Source of the DNA: Onchocerca volvulus
Lineage: Eukaryota; Nematoda; Chromadorea; Rhabditida; Onchocercidae
DNA: 64,000 nucleotides
Direction of reading: 5' to 3'
Assembly: GCA_000499405.2 (NCBI GenBank)
Contig: HG738138.1
Span: 24,664,765 to 24,728,764 of the forward strand
The first letter of the stretch is position 1. Every line of letters begins with the position of its first letter. The notes below the pieces were generated by a model. The model worked only from the letters and a program-made list of their open reading frames with translations. It was not told the DNA's origin and ran no database searches. A program made the position numbers and the translations under genes. Below are positions 35,201 through 48,991 of this stretch, piece by piece.

Positions 35201-38200
35201 ATTCTTCAGTTTTTTGAATTCAGGAAACTCGGAGTTTGCAAATCATCTTAGATGAGCTTCAATCGAAGACCGTTAGTGACGATGTGAAGGCGAAAAATTT
35301 GGCTTCTTTGAATCGCGCCATTCTTCAGTACAAAGACTACACGCAACGCTTTTTACTACGGCACGACTTGATGTGTAAGCAAGCTATAAAGGATTTTAAA
35401 ACAGCATGAAATTTGTTATTATGATTGTTTGGGAGAAAAATCTGATTTCAGCACACATCAAGAGGATTTATTCCTCGATTGATTAATTGAGATTTATTTT
35501 TGAATCGTCGAAATTTTATTTTAATTTTGATTTGCTTTTTGAAAAATATACTTATTTGATTTTTTGACATTAAAAAATCCGTTGGTGTAATGAAAATTTA
35601 TTTTAAGCATTGGGTCTGTTCAATGCACTACCTAGCTTAATTGAATCACGAAGTCGAGAAGTGGAATCAGAACTGGAAATATTTTTTGCCAGTGAATCCA
35701 ATGATAATTTAGTGGGCAGTGGTACTCGTCATCCAATCGATATTTTTCAGGCGGTATATGTGAAATTAAAGCACTCAACATCAGCTGAGATTTTGGTATG
35801 GCTTTTTTTTTTAAATTTTTCCTGATTTTAGTAAATTTTGATATAAAAAATATATTAACTCCTTAATTTATTTTGTTAAAAATTGTCCTATGATACGTCA
35901 AAGTTTCGATATGAATATTAACATTAAGAAATCGAATTTCTTGGAATTTATACTTTTTTCAGCATTGCAAAACTTCGTTGATGGCGATAATATTTCAAAA
36001 TACTGGCCACACTTAACAACATAAAAAAATTTTTTTCTTTTATCCATAAAAATGGGAAAGGTAATTGGTGGGATAACTTATTCCACATAAGTCTACCAAC
36101 TTTGGAAAGTTTCTAAGAAAGGCATTTTGGCTGGATTTTTAAATTTTTCCCTCTCTTGTTTATGTATAAAAAGAAACATTAATTTTCTTTCTTGTTTTTA
36201 TTTAAGGAGAAACATATTGCGATTTCAGAATTTGCTTTTTGTATATTATATATTATATTTATATTATATTTGTATTAAGTGAATGGTTTTAAAAATAGAC
36301 ATTTTCGAAGTTAATATCTTTATTTAGCTGGATATACTGGAGCTTATCGCAAGAATCCAACCAAGCGACAAAAGATTGCACGGTGTACTCGATTATCTTC
36401 AAAGAGGTCATCTGCAAAACAAAGAAGTGCAAACTGAAACAAGTAATTTAGCTATTTTCTTACAAGGGAAATGTAACTGTCCAGAAAATCAAATTAAAAA
36501 ATTTCAGTGATAAAAGACGATTCACTTTGTGACAATACACCTTGTCAAAATGTTACCAGATCCATTAATGTTGAAGATAACTTGGTGCTTAATAAATCCT
36601 CTCTAGTACTGCAGGTTTCTGTATATATTTTGTCTTTACTTTTTTATGTTATTTAAATATGGTTTTTTTAAATGCAGGGAAAATTATTGAATTACAAGGT
36701 CCTAATTAATATTTCGATATAATCTTTCATTTCTTTTCTTAAGGAATTAGTCCTAAACCCTAAAATACTGGAATTAGGCTCTAATTCAGATATTTGACCA
36801 ATGCTGAAAATTCACATATTTTCATTTTTTCGAGTGGATTCATACTATTGTTGGGAAGTTTCTGACCAGTTAAGCGTTGAGGTATTTTTAAGACAATAAG
36901 ACGACCTCGATCAACTTCTCGCATGAAGCGCAGCAGTGAAAATCGGAAGATCGAAATGGCAAATATTCCTTACATAGATGATGACATTCCTGCAGTGTCT
37001 TCTAACATAAAATTAGATGGAAAAAGTGAGGAAAAAAGTTGCAATTTAGAAGGACCACCAAAATCTCCACATTTTCAACCATCTATTGAGAAACAAAGGT
37101 TGGTGAGGAAAGTATTTGAAGTTGATCCATGATAGAGGCAGCTTAGGTTTTCTAAAAGACTCAAATGAATATGAAGAGATTCCAGTTACTGCTGGTGTTT
37201 TTCCGCTTTAGCATCATTAAGCATAGTGCATTAAACATTTTCTGTGAATATTTATCAATGAAATTGTATCACTTGTTAAGATACTAGACCTCATTTTATA
37301 TTTCAGTCATTTAAATTCAACCTATAGTTATTTAAGGGTGGTTTCTTTTTGTTCTAAATGTTAATAGATTATATACTTCAGCACAGGGAAGTCACCGATT
37401 GCTTCCATACCTCCTCCACCACCTCTGCCTCCACCAACTCCCGAGTTTCTGAATCCTGCGCTCTTAAAACAAGTATCGATTACTGAACCATCAGTTGTCG
37501 TCAAATCGGTTTCTGTATATAAGTAATGTTTCCTTGTTTTTTTTTATCATTAAAATTACTATACTTGAGATATTCTTTCTTTGATATGATCTTGATATGA
37601 ATTTTTATTTCATCCTTTCTCAATTCGGTTTTGTCATATTTCGGGATAAATTTTACATTTGCAGTTTTTTAACAACTATCTTAGTGAAAATCTAATGCTA
37701 TTTGAAATTATGATTGAGCTATCGATAGTTTTTTTTATTCTGTCTTCTAAAATATATAATTAATCCAACTAAGATTGTGACAGAAATTTTATAACATTGA
37801 AAATAGGGTGGAAGCTAAGAAGAAGCTCACTAGTCGATAAAATAATTAAACTTAAAAACAGTAATATTGACGGTATATCATGTTATTTTTGCTATAATAT
37901 TATATATTTTCAAGGAAGAAATGTGCAACCAATACAGTTGCATGGGAAGCAGTGAAGCCAGAGATGGTAGTAACACGATCGACAATTTGGAGTGATCAGA
38001 GTGGCATGGATGCTGAATTTAATCAACGAGAACGCGAACGAGTCAGTAGAATTGAAATGCTAAATTCAGCTAATACATATATAAATCGCTTTCAAATATT
38101 CTGCTATGATCTAGTCCTTTCTCTCAGAATCTGTCGATCTTTTTACGCAAGTTTTGAGGGAATTCGAGAACCATAGAGTTTCATTGCCTAGAAATGTGGA

Positions 38201-41200
38201 TTAGGGAAATAATCACTGCATTCCTGAATATGAAAACAAAGCAAATTGAGTAAGACTTGAATAAAGATTTAATTTAGCTGGACCACTTTTTGAAAGAGAA
38301 AATATATTACAATTACTTGCTATCACCTTTCATATTCTTAGTGTTAATGGTTTCTTAACACAAATTTTCAGCTAGAAAAAGTTTTCGAACGAAAACTTCC
38401 ACGCGGTCCTCGTATTGTCGCTACCCAAAAGCAAACACAAAATAACAGTGTTCGTAAAAAGGAAGCTGTAGAAGTTGGTGGTCTTACGGAAAAGCGGGCG
38501 CTCAATTTGGGTATAGTCCTTGCAAGGTAATCAATATAAAATTACGCAAGATCTTTTTTTTTTAATAAAGTAAATTATTAGCTGTATTCGCATATTAGAA
38601 TTTTGTTCTTTGTTAATATATGTAAATGTTAATAAATATTAACAAAATTTTTGCGCATCCAAAATGTCTCTTTGTTGAATAAACTTAAGTCAAACTTCAA
38701 CCTACTGTACGATTTATTCATTCGAGAAAAAACTAGCTGAGCTAATTGTTCGACAATATTCATTATTTCCTCTCTCTTGACTGTGAAGTTTAACAAGATT
38801 CGTTACAGTTTTCTACAGGATTTTTTTTTAAATGCAATCATTTTTTTGCAAAACGTTGTCGATAAAAGTATTTTAAAACATCATATATTATATTAAAATG
38901 CATCTACATTAAAATACGTCATTTTTCATTAGATGGTTATGACGATATTATCGTAGTAAGAACAGAGAGTTTTGAAATTTGAGAAATAAGAAGATTTTGC
39001 AGTAAAACGCAAAATTTGTCAAAAATAAAACATTTCTTCTACTATTTCTTTTCATTTAAATTTTCACATTTTTATCTTTTAGATTCCGCCCACTTACACT
39101 GGAACAGTTGATACAAAAAATGCAATCACTTGCAAGTAGTGATCTTTCTCTCGATTATTTGGCATCTCTTTTAAAACATTTTCCATCACCCGACGAGGTT
39201 ACAGTTTTTTCTTGAATTTGAATTTCTTTCAATAGGACGTTTGCTTTAACAATGAGACAGATTTTTTTTTTTTTTTCATTTTAAGGAAAGAAGTGAGATC
39301 TGTCTTATTATGTCATTCATTTTTCTTAAGAAGATTAGGGGATTTGTTTTTCACTAGTGCGGTTGCATGAAGTGAGATGATAGACCTGCAACTAAGCAGA
39401 AAGTCAAACTTTTCTGCGATAGCTAATTATTACTCTTAACTGAACGAATGAAAAGGAAAGAAAAACAGTTGTATTTCAAAGGAACCGTTGACAGTTTTGA
39501 TTGTATATGGCACAAGAACTTGCCATTTGCACAGTTATGTTCAATACCCCTGATTGCATCGATTGCTGTCTGATGTTGAATTCTACAGAATAAAAAATTT
39601 CATATTCTATTTAATTACCCTATGGTACATGCTTTCTTCTGTTGAAGATCGTTAAACTAAATAATTTTGCAGCTCGCATATTTTGGAAAAATGAAAACTG
39701 CCGATAATCTAAGAGATGCCGAATTATTTTGCTTCTTAGTTGCGCAAAAACCATTATTGAAGTTACGTATCGAATTGAAAGTTCTTGCTGACAATATTAC
39801 GAGCGATGTGAGTTTATGTCTGCGATACATAATATTTCCATATAGTCCAATTATAAATTATGTTATGGTAATTGCGTTGAAAATTTTTCGTAATTAAAGA
39901 AATATCCTTACATGAAAGTACGAGTTGAAAACTCAAAGAGTTCCTTTTTGATTAAATTTCTCTGATTTATAGCTTGCACGTCAGCTTGATTGTATCCGTC
40001 TACTTCTAACTGCAACCGATGAACTTTACAACTCTGCTTCCATCAACATCTTTTTTCATCGCTGCTTGCAATATGGAAATTTCTTGAATCAAGTTTGTTT
40101 TGCTACTTTATAATTAAATTATAATTCAAAGTAAGAAAACGAATAGAATGAAAAATAAATGATATTGCAACTCTTTGGAGTCATAAATTATCTTTTCTTA
40201 TATTTAAAAAATGGTATATTTCCTACTTCATTACTCAATTCAAGGCCATTTATTTTGTTGAATCATCTGTATTTGTCTCTATACTATGTTTGTTTTGATC
40301 TCGTTCTTTGTTATATGTTATATATTCGTTATATATTCCGCTCATAGTTTTTCCATTACATAAAAAAATTCTACTTGAATCATAATCTGTTTTCAGTTTT
40401 TGGTTAGACTATTTCTGACTGTTTGCTCATTCTGAATTGTCTGATTAGCTAATACTCTTAGTTATGATATTTGCTGTTCCAAAATCGATATAAAACGCTC
40501 CTTTCTAATCTTGCAGCCAATGAATTTGTTTTTCAAACGTAATTTTAGCTAAATATAATTTTGACTGTTTAAAGCTGAACGAAGATAATGATGAATAATT
40601 TTACTGAGTAAATTTGTGTAAAATTTCAGTCAACTTTCGCAGCCGGTGCCTCAGGATTTGTGCTGTCATCATTACTGGCTGCTTTGAACACAAAAGGAAA
40701 TGGTGCAGCAGCTAACACACGGCTTGTTGATGTTCTAGCAGAATATGCTGATGAAAGTTTGCGAGCTATTGTGAAAGTCCTGGATTTTTTGGAGCCTGCA
40801 AAGTTAGTGTTTTTCAAGTGCTTAATACATATGTGAAATGTTTTCTGAAAAATATGATTTAAATCATAATGCAATGCGTGTGAAAAATAATGCAAAAGCA
40901 AACTAAAAAAAAGACGGAACTGAAAAAGATAAACAAAAGATAAAACTGGAAAAGACAAAATTAAAGAAGATGAAATAAAAAAAGATAAAACTAAAAAAAC
41001 TAAAAAAATTTTTCGAAATAAGTCGAACCAATGAATAACTTGAATCTATGCTGAGAACATATGTATTATCAAATATTTAAGACTAATGTTTTTTGAAATA
41101 ATTATTTAGTCTTGTTTGAAGCAAACAACTTTTTCACTCTTCATTGTTCAAGATCTTAATGTCTTTAGTTTACCGGGAAAGAATATAAATTTTCAGGAAA

Positions 41201-42046
41201 TACTCGATTGATGATTTGGAGAAATCAGAAGCATCACTTCGTCGTTCTTTGGAAATGTCATTAAAAAGTTTGCAAGAATGTGGCGATAGCGAACTTTATG
41301 CTTACTATTCACCCATCATTATGGTGCTTAGATTTCAAATAAAAATTTTTTTCTAATTCTAGAAATAATATCCTTTACTTTCCTCTCCCAGCATTCTTCA
41401 TGATTTATGCAATAAAACTGACAGATTAGCAGATTACTGTAATTCTTTGAGAACACCACGTTTTTCTTTGCAGGACTCCACAGCAAAATGTGGACAATTA
41501 TCACGATTCATCAAGAAAACACGCTATAATGAAAATCGCCTGAAAGAATATTATTGTGCTTCGAAATTAAATTTGGAAAATATCCTTGAAATCCTATATC
41601 AGGCAGTTAAACTTTTCCAGGACTCGCTTATTGTTAGTTTAAATATTATTATTGTAAAATTTTATTTTGCTTTATTGTTTACATCTTTTGAAATACTATC
41701 GATTATTCTTTAGTTTGGCATATTTCTCCTGTCAATCATTTGTTAGTAGTGGGCGTGATCAGATACTCTACCTATATTATGTTGTCAGTTATTTGATATT
41801 CTATTTATTCATCTTTCGCTGCAAGAACATGTCGATTTGCATTATTTTATTACTGTATCAGAATTTTAGAAAGCAGAAGCACGTACTGCTCGTACTCAAC
41901 GACTAAAACAACGACGTGCTGGTGCTGGTCACGATACTGCTGATATTAGCGGAAGTAGACGTCGAAGAAGTAATCGATCTGGAGCCTTTGAACCTCCAAA
42001 TGTAAAGGATCTTATTGACATAATTAATTCAAATGAATGCCGTTAA
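32232..42046 (+). CDS. Formin (DID/FH3-like, short FH1, FH2 domains)
   Basis: Firm exons: 33852-33975, 34445-34751, 34938-35020, 35224-35374, 35608-35795, 36328-36442, 36508-36614, 36893-37098, 37382-37522, 37915-38041, 38372-38526, 39083-39197, 39673-39807, 39973-40092, 40630-40802, 41197-41323, 41474-41632 and 41870-42046, all in phase, giving about 900 residues. Two more exons (32232-32285 or -32255, and 33378-33529) join in frame but are uncertain. Regions in order: Ser-rich linker; a DID/FH3-like helical part (KYEALEKVP to HGVLDYLQR); a very short FH1 (IPPPPPLPPPTPEF); FH2 from about AWEAVKPEM, TIWSDQ, LNLGIVLARFRPLTLEQL, DAELFCFLV, CIRLLLTATDELY, QYGNFLNQ, RLVDVLAEYADE; then a basic Arg-rich tail (QRLKQRRAG, SGSRRRRSNR). 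Formins nucleate and elongate actin filaments with profilin. The subfamily is unclear; DID order resembles INF2-type and diaphanous-related formins. Confidence 0.86.
33378..33529 (+). other. Possible N-terminal hydrophobic exon of the formin
   Basis: Flanked by TTTGTAG and a GTAAAC donor, this exon ends in phase 2, exactly what the firm exon at 33852 needs. It encodes a basic stretch (RNLRRSICSNLRK) followed by about 33 mostly hydrophobic residues (LSGGLAVGGLIGFIILEF, then CIVAIVMALG), which looks like a membrane segment. A second frame is also open here but does not fit the next exon. It could instead belong to a separate small gene, ending at a TAA just after 33530. Confidence 0.45.
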
Positions 42047-43092
42047 AGATGAATTTCAAAATATTTTGTAGAGTCGCATTATATTTTTTAATTCAATTTT
42101 CGAAATTTGTTCAAGAATTTAGTTTTCATTTTATATTGCCAGTTGTAATCATATGACAAATCAGATAATCAAGCGAGTGGATAAAATCAGACTTCTTGAC
42201 TTTCAACTCAGTTAGGAAGCACTAAATTAACACATAATATTATGCAGCAGCTAATATTCAATTATTTTAAACTGAATACTTATCACCTATATTTTGTCAA
42301 ATTTCATTGTCTTGAATTTCTTGTAAGTAGTTTTACATTCTTATCTATATGTTTTACATATTATGATTATACAAGCTACCTGGCAGTTGTAGTTGAATTA
42401 ACAATTTCAAGTTTGAAAATCTTTCTTCCAGACATCATGTTATCTTAGATCAGCACTACTATGATAACCGAGCTTTAACTTCTTCTGACTTGTTTCTTCA
42501 TTATCATCTTAACTTTTACCTTGATTTTTTATGCCATGTTTCTCAAGCAATGTATATGGTGATCTCAAATCATAAAATTATGTCATATTTCGATTTTTTT
42601 GATTAGCTTAAAATGAAATTTGAATTAATCTCTTAAAGAAACGTAATATTCGAAAATAATTTACACGCTGGTTAGATTCTTGCAGTTTTCGATAATCTAA
42701 AAAATCATCTGCACCACTTTATTTTGTAATTCATAAAATTCAGTCATAGTCTTATTATGATGTTTTATTTAATCTCTTGTACAGATTACTAGGATCTCTT
42801 TGATCTGATTCAATACCGGCTAAACATTCCACTGGAACTTGTACCACAAAATGAATTTCATACTTTGATAATGCTTAATATGTATATAAATACATTTTTA
42901 TTCACCCTTATTATGTACATATACTTGCTGATGTAAAAATGAATTTTTTCCCACAATTATCATGATGTATATATGTATTTTATCAAAATTAAAACATGAA
43001 GCTTTTTTTTTCTTGCCTCGAAAATTTATTTTATTTCAAAGAAGAGAGGTCTTATACCTTCCATTTGGATCCTTTTTCTTTTTTTTTCTTCC

Positions 43093-43124
<32 letters not shown>

Positions 43125-43193
43125 GTTTTAATGAAATGAGAGAGCATTTGTGCATTATAGGGAAAGCTATTGACTAATTAAATTTTTCAGTAT

Positions 43194-43235
43194 ATTCGAT
43201 TTATTTTATTTTATTTTATTTTATTTTTTTATTTT
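43194..43235 (+). repeat. (TTTTA)n simple repeat
   Basis: Six or more TTTTA units in a row with one longer T-run near the end. Confidence 0.85.
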
Positions 43236-43540
43236 GATAGATAACTTACTGCTGTGCTAACATATTTAAAATATATTTCATGATGCATCATTATAGGGAG
43301 AACTATGATTGATCCAATTTCTCGATAAGTTCGAGAATAGTACTTATTTTTGGTTAAAGAAGAGTAAGATTTATAGTCTATAAATGGGAGGATTAAGGAT
43401 GAGAATTTGACAATATGTTGTTATAAAATTACCGAGAGGTAAATTAACTAGATATTTTGTTCCTCCGGAACAGCTGCTCTTTTAATGCTTATAGATATGT
43501 TGATTCGATACAGGTATTATTTATAAGTTATCAGCTTATT

Positions 43541-43617
43541 TATATATGTGTATGTGTGTGTATGTATGTATGTGTGTATGTATGTGTGTGTAAATGTGTG
43601 CGTCTGTATGTATAGAT
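43541..43617 (+). repeat. TG/TATG microsatellite
   Basis: An interrupted run of TATG and TGTG units. A second such run lies at 43797-43852. Both produce spurious His/Thr or Val/Tyr open frames. Confidence 0.9.
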
Positions 43618-43796
43618 GTTTTGATAAATGATTATTTTATCTATTATGAAATTATTTGAATATTCACAGAATTGAAGTTTCAGCCTAAGATAAAATAGAA
43701 CAAACTTGTTGTCATCTTTCATTGTCAATGTTGTTCAATTTGCTCCTATTCTGTTACTATTGTGCATGATGAATTTTGAATAATGACTATGAATGT

Positions 43797-43852
43797 CTGT
43801 ATGTGTTTGTGTACATGTATGTGTATGTGTATGTGCATGTGTGTATATATAA
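43797..43852 (+). repeat. Second TG/TATG microsatellite
   Basis: Interrupted TATGTG units about 180 bp after the first run, in the same orientation. Confidence 0.88.
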
Positions 43853-43973
43853 GTACACTCGTCTCCTAATATCCAAGTCATATGATCGTTATCGCTGTCG
43901 TTTTGTCATATTGATTGTTTTTGCTTTTCAATTTGCTCTTTTTCGCATTTGCAGGCTTGATTTTTTTTTTTTG

Positions 43974-44029
43974 TTTTTGTAAACAGATTGATTTGACAGC
44001 ATTTTTGTAAACAGATTGATTTGGCAGCA
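43974..44029 (+). repeat. 28-bp tandem duplication
   Basis: TTTTTGTAAACAGATTG followed by ATTTG(A/G)CAGCA occurs twice head to tail (43974-44001 and 44002-44029) with one difference, indicating a recent duplication. Confidence 0.92.
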
Positions 44030-45626
44030 ATCGATTAGTTGGCATAGCTGGCTATTTAATTGTTTATTTTATATTCATTTTCATTTATTTAAAATTGGTA
44101 TGGAGGAAATTCATTGTTATCAAATTTTCATCTGCTACACAATATCTACTAAATGGTATTAATCATTTCTTATGATTAGTATTAATTAGGAAATTTAGGT
44201 AACTTTCATGAAAAATAAGAGAAATAAAAATTGGAAAAATTCATTTATTCAAGCTAAAAGTGTTATTAATAATTAATTTAAGAATATAAAGTTATGCTGT
44301 TGAGGGCATTGTATGATTACGAATGATGATGAAAAGAAAAAAAAGATTATAAACAAAAAAATTAGCAATTGTTTATTGAGATTTTAATTTGAAAAAAAAA
44401 TGATTTCTTTACGTATTAGTAGGCTTTTTTTTTTCTTTTTACATTGATAATCATTGATAAATTTTTCATATTATACTCATAAATGTCAGAAAAAGAAACT
44501 TTTCGAATTCTTAAATGTTTACATTTTTTCTAATATATTTGATACAGAGCTGTCATTAATTGATTGATTGATAAGCCTAATATGAGAGCAATTTGTTTAT
44601 TTGAAGGCTATAAAATCTCTATTAACGAATAATTTGTAGTTTAAAAAAAAGTATGTTCGATGAAGAAATTTCTAGCTGCCAGAAATCAATCTTTTATTTA
44701 ACTCACGTAAGTTGTAATGATGGATATTATCTATCATAAGTATTGAAAAGATCGATGATAGTATCGAGTAGTTTTTTAAGATTATCAGAGCTCGATTTTT
44801 GTTCTCTTTTGCAAACAATTTTACATTAATAACAAATTATTGTTAATTCAGTTTTTTCAAAAAAAAAATCTAATCTTTGATAAAATTCATTTTTGTTATG
44901 AATTGAAAGGCAGTTTGTATGGTGTCTTCAGAAATATCTTTCTGAAATTAAATGTCTAATCATAGTTTCTTAACTTTGATAGCTTCCTCAAAAATAATAA
45001 CTCCGAATTATTCCCCAGCATTTTGTATGCAATTTTAAATCATTTTATGCTTTAGAAAAATGGTTTAAAATTTACCAATCTCAAATCTAATTAGTTGAAA
45101 GTAATAAGAAATATGGCCATATATGTAGTAAAGAATAGGTAAATAACGCGTGTCTTTTTAATTTTTGCTAAAATTTACTTTTAGAATTAGTATTATTTGT
45201 CAATTCTAAGATAATTTAAATCGTTGTTTACTTATTAATTGTTATTTTTATACAAAAAAAATCACAGATTTTTTTAGAGGTTGTTTCATTTCGAAAGTAA
45301 CTCGTACGTATTGCTTGTTTAAATTTGTTTCATAATCGATTTTTATTCTTTCGTACTATTTATATCAATTAAGAGATTAAACTCTTAAGAGATTTTCACT
45401 TGTATATTCAAATGCAAATGCTTAAAAAAGCGTTATTCTCGGGAATGTGCATAATAATGTACCGAATAGACATATATTTAATATCCAATTTTATGAATTT
45501 TGTTTAAACTTTATTTGAAGTAACTTTATAAATTTTATAGCGATTTCTTATTGCATAAAAATGCTCGAAAATGTTGTTTCTTTCTTTCTTAAAATCATAA
45601 TGTTTCTATAAATTTTCCTTACAGCC

Positions 45627-47988
45627 ATGGATACGGAGCCAGAAAACACAAAAATATTAGAAGTAGCAGGTGGCGATCAATGGTCACAGAAGAAAGGTGC
45701 TGTTAAAAGTAAAGGAACATCGATCAACTCGCTGAATGATCTAAAAACGGTTTTCCACAATTTACTTCATCCAAAAAACAATAAAGCAGTTGATCAGGCA
45801 TTTCAACAGATAGAACAAAAGACACATTTGGAACGAGAAAAGGTGATTTTTGATAAAAATTTGCAAGTGATCATTTAGTAATTTCTGTAGTTTTCCTAAC
45901 ATCCTTAATTTGATCTTTTCTGGTAAAAACGTTGTATGAATAGTAATTGATAATTAGATTTCCAGCATGAAAAAAGAATAAATCAATGAGATACATACCC
46001 TTCTCAAATTTATTTCATTGTGACATTGTATGTTCGTTTTTGAAAAAGGATCGTAAAATGAGTTCATTAAAAAACTTTAAGCCATCATGGACAAAAGTGA
46101 TTACTAATCACTTTACAAATCTGAAGCTAAGATTAGGCATTAATCAATGATTGTTAGGCAAAAGTGCCGAAAGTATAAATTGATAATCATTTGGACAGGA
46201 TGGATTGTTCCAATAATTATTTCTTCTTTATAAAAATTTATTATGATTTTCTAATTCATGAGTGTCTTTTATTTTTACACAGTACTGAATGAAATTCTCC
46301 TTGTTCATCTGTCTGTACTTTCATCAAATTACACATTCAAAAGCATCACTTCAATTTATAAATTTACACTATTCATCTGTCTATATTCCTCGTTAAATTT
46401 TACTAATAATAGTACAGCGAACTGAAGATAACAGCTGTGCTTGACTGCAGATATCTCAATATTTCATGATCATCATATAGAATTTAGTGATCTTTAATTG
46501 AAGATTATGAACTAGAGAATCTCGTCCTGATTGCTTTATTTCTTTCTAGACGATGACCATACCAGTTTCCATAATCCGGCTAGGTCATTTTAATAAAAAA
46601 TCTGTGGAAATCAGATTTTCAAATCCGTAAAATCTACTTTTAGAATGCCGATTGAAAACTGCTGTGTTTTGATAATCCATATTAGTGAATGTCTTTTTTG
46701 TATTTGTTCTTTTTTGTATTTGTCTTGTACTACATTTAATTGCAAATATTTTTAGTTGTGTTTGCTACGTTATATATTGCCTTATCATCTTTGATTGAAA
46801 TCTCTATACTGAGAGTCCTACTAAATAACAAAAATGATAAGTTAAGGATCTTATTGCACTAATATAATTTTTCCCAAAAAATGAACATTTCATATTTCTA
46901 GCAAACATTAGTTTTTTTTATAGGTTTGCAGTCATGAACTTATATAATAACAACTATCAACAACTGATATAGCATATTGCCATTGGAAATTTTTGAAGAT
47001 TTTAGATAGTTTATGCTGTCCTGGGCGTTATTGGATTGTACATGGTGTTTGGAGCATTCGCTAAATTGGTGTGTAATTTTATCGGTTTCGCATATCCAGC
47101 GTACGCTTCTGTCAAGGTAACCTCATTAGTTTGAGGAAAACTTGAGTTGTATCAGTTCACTTTTCGTGGTCTGATTTCATATGAGAGTTGTTCCTCTCCC
47201 TTCAAGTTATATTTCTCCGAGAAACATTGATTTAAGATTGTTTTGGAAATATGGGCAACTTAATAATTGAAGTGAAGAAAGATCTGGAAAAAGTTCAGAA
47301 CAAGTTCAAATACTCGTGTAGTGCATTTTCACACGAAAAACGATTTCGAATGAGCATCAACCAATTTTGGATTGGTGTTGAATTTCACTGATAAGGATAT
47401 TCAGATATTTTATGTTGAGAACTTTGTATAAAATTAGAAGTAAAATATTAAAAAAAAAAGTACTTTCTAGGCTATTCGAACGGAACAAAAAGATGATGAT
47501 ACTCATTGGCTTATTTATTGGACAGTATTCGCAGCTTTTTCATTGTTTGATTTCTTCGCTGAATTAATATTAAACTATTTTCCTGTGTATTGGATCATTA
47601 AGGTCACGTTGAGTTACTATTTATAATTACTCTAATGAAACCCAATTTTTTGAAAATTCGAATATGCATTTAATGCTTCGTACTCTAATTATTGATCATG
47701 ATTCAAGTGCATTTGTTTTAGTGTAAGTGAAAAAAAATGAAGTTGTAGGAGTTACGGTCATAATTATTTTATTAGATATAAGTTGAACTGTTTAGTATCA
47801 TATTACTCCAATTTTATTACTGTGAGTTATCCTGTATAAAACAAATATTTTTTTAGGCGTTGTTCATGCTTTACTTGTATCTGCCACAAACTTATGGTGC
47901 GTTAGTTCTGTATGATCGATTTTTGGATCCGGCGATTACAAAATTAGATGCTTTGGTGAAGCAGTATATGGCAAAGAGAAATGAATAA
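45627..47988 (+). CDS. yop-1: REEP5/Yop1 (TB2/DP1/HVA22) ER-shaping membrane protein
   Basis: Four phase-0 exons, 45627-45842, 47006-47116, 47471-47602 and 47857-47988, give 196 residues, close to the about 190 of animal REEP5. The ATG lies two bases after CTTACAG, a likely trans-splice acceptor. Residues 1-72 are polar and include [17 protein letters not shown], the cytosolic lead. The family domain follows: [33 protein letters not shown], then [37 protein letters not shown] and [18 protein letters not shown], the standard two hydrophobic hairpins with the AYPAY and W-x-x-YW landmarks. A C-terminal helix ([13 protein letters not shown]) is amphipathic. These proteins insert as hairpins in ER tubules and drive membrane curvature together with reticulons. 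All key features are intact. The first intron (about 1.2 kb) is the longest. The symbol follows the C. elegans REEP5-type gene. Confidence 0.95.
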
Positions 47989-48991
47989 AACATTGCTTAT
48001 GATTTAAAAATTTACGGAAATATTTCAAAAATTTTTTCTGTCTTTTTCAATTTTTATTTGCTATCATCAGTGTATATTAGTCGGAACTTTTGTTTTCCTC
48101 CAGATTTGTGAAGTTTTCTCAAAAAAAGAATCCAACTCCCAACTTAGCATTCATAGATATGCATAGTTTTGTATATTATTGGTTTATTGAACTTTAAAGG
48201 TCATTTGAAATTACTGAACTATTTTCATACATGCCGATCTTTTTCCGGTTACATGGTTTGTTTTATATGATTGTTCAAAACGGTGGAAAGTTCTATACAT
48301 TAGAATTTTTATTAAAACTAATAAAGATTTCTTGATTACTTTCATCAGTGACAAATGGAAGATTTGTATCTGTTATACATTAACAGTTGGTCTAAGCTCA
48401 AAAGAAAGTAAAACTTTGAAAATAAATGGTATCGATTAATTTGCTTCAAAAGATATGCAGGAGAAAATATATTGCAGAGTTAGGTACTCTTCTTTTATTT
48501 TTTTTTATTTTTCGATGCTAAATTTACAAACTACCGTTCTGACTTATAATTGATATTGTTTAATCATTCTGTATCCATTGTCTTTTTTTTTTTTTTTTTG
48601 CTAAAATCATAGAGATAAAATTCATGAGTCGTAAAATTCTTTTCCAAGATCATTATACATAACAAAGTAGTAGCAAATTTGTGACATAGCTTAGAAAGGT
48701 AATCTCAGGGATAGAGTATTCTTTCAGTTATTCTTATTTTTTTTTTTTCTCCGTCAACTATTTTGTGGAACACAATATCGTAAATCAATTTGTGGAAGAG
48801 ATAAATATCGTGAATTGTAAAGACATCTCATTTTATGTTCATATCATATTTCCTTATCATTTATCATTCATTTTAAGTTGTTCAGTTTTGGTTGAGCACT
48901 TTTATGATATAGAAATAGCAAAGTCCTTCGAATATGGTAGTTTTGCTTTTTCGACTACGGTAAGTTACTGTAACCTAGTTACAGTAATTTG
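47989..48991. other. Convergent 3' region between REEP5-like and small membrane protein genes
   Basis: Holds the 3' UTRs of two genes pointing at each other. AATAAA overlaps the REEP stop codon and another AATAAA lies near 48319. T-tracts lie at 48583-48599 and 48738-48749. No exon is supported; an open frame at 48765 onward runs into the 3' end of the minus gene and has no partner. Confidence 0.5.

Larger units (their letters stand above)
42047..45620. other. Intergenic region rich in simple repeats
   Basis: No coding exon supported. It holds the formin 3' UTR, T-tracts (43099-43124), a (TTTTA)n run, two TG/TA microsatellites and a 28-bp duplication listed separately. The right end is the promoter side of the REEP5-like gene. 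Confidence 0.45.

Noticed and set aside
40626..40958. Antisense open frame over a formin FH2 exon
   Set aside because: It is a shadow of the coding exon; the sense strand has matching splice sites and FH2 motifs.
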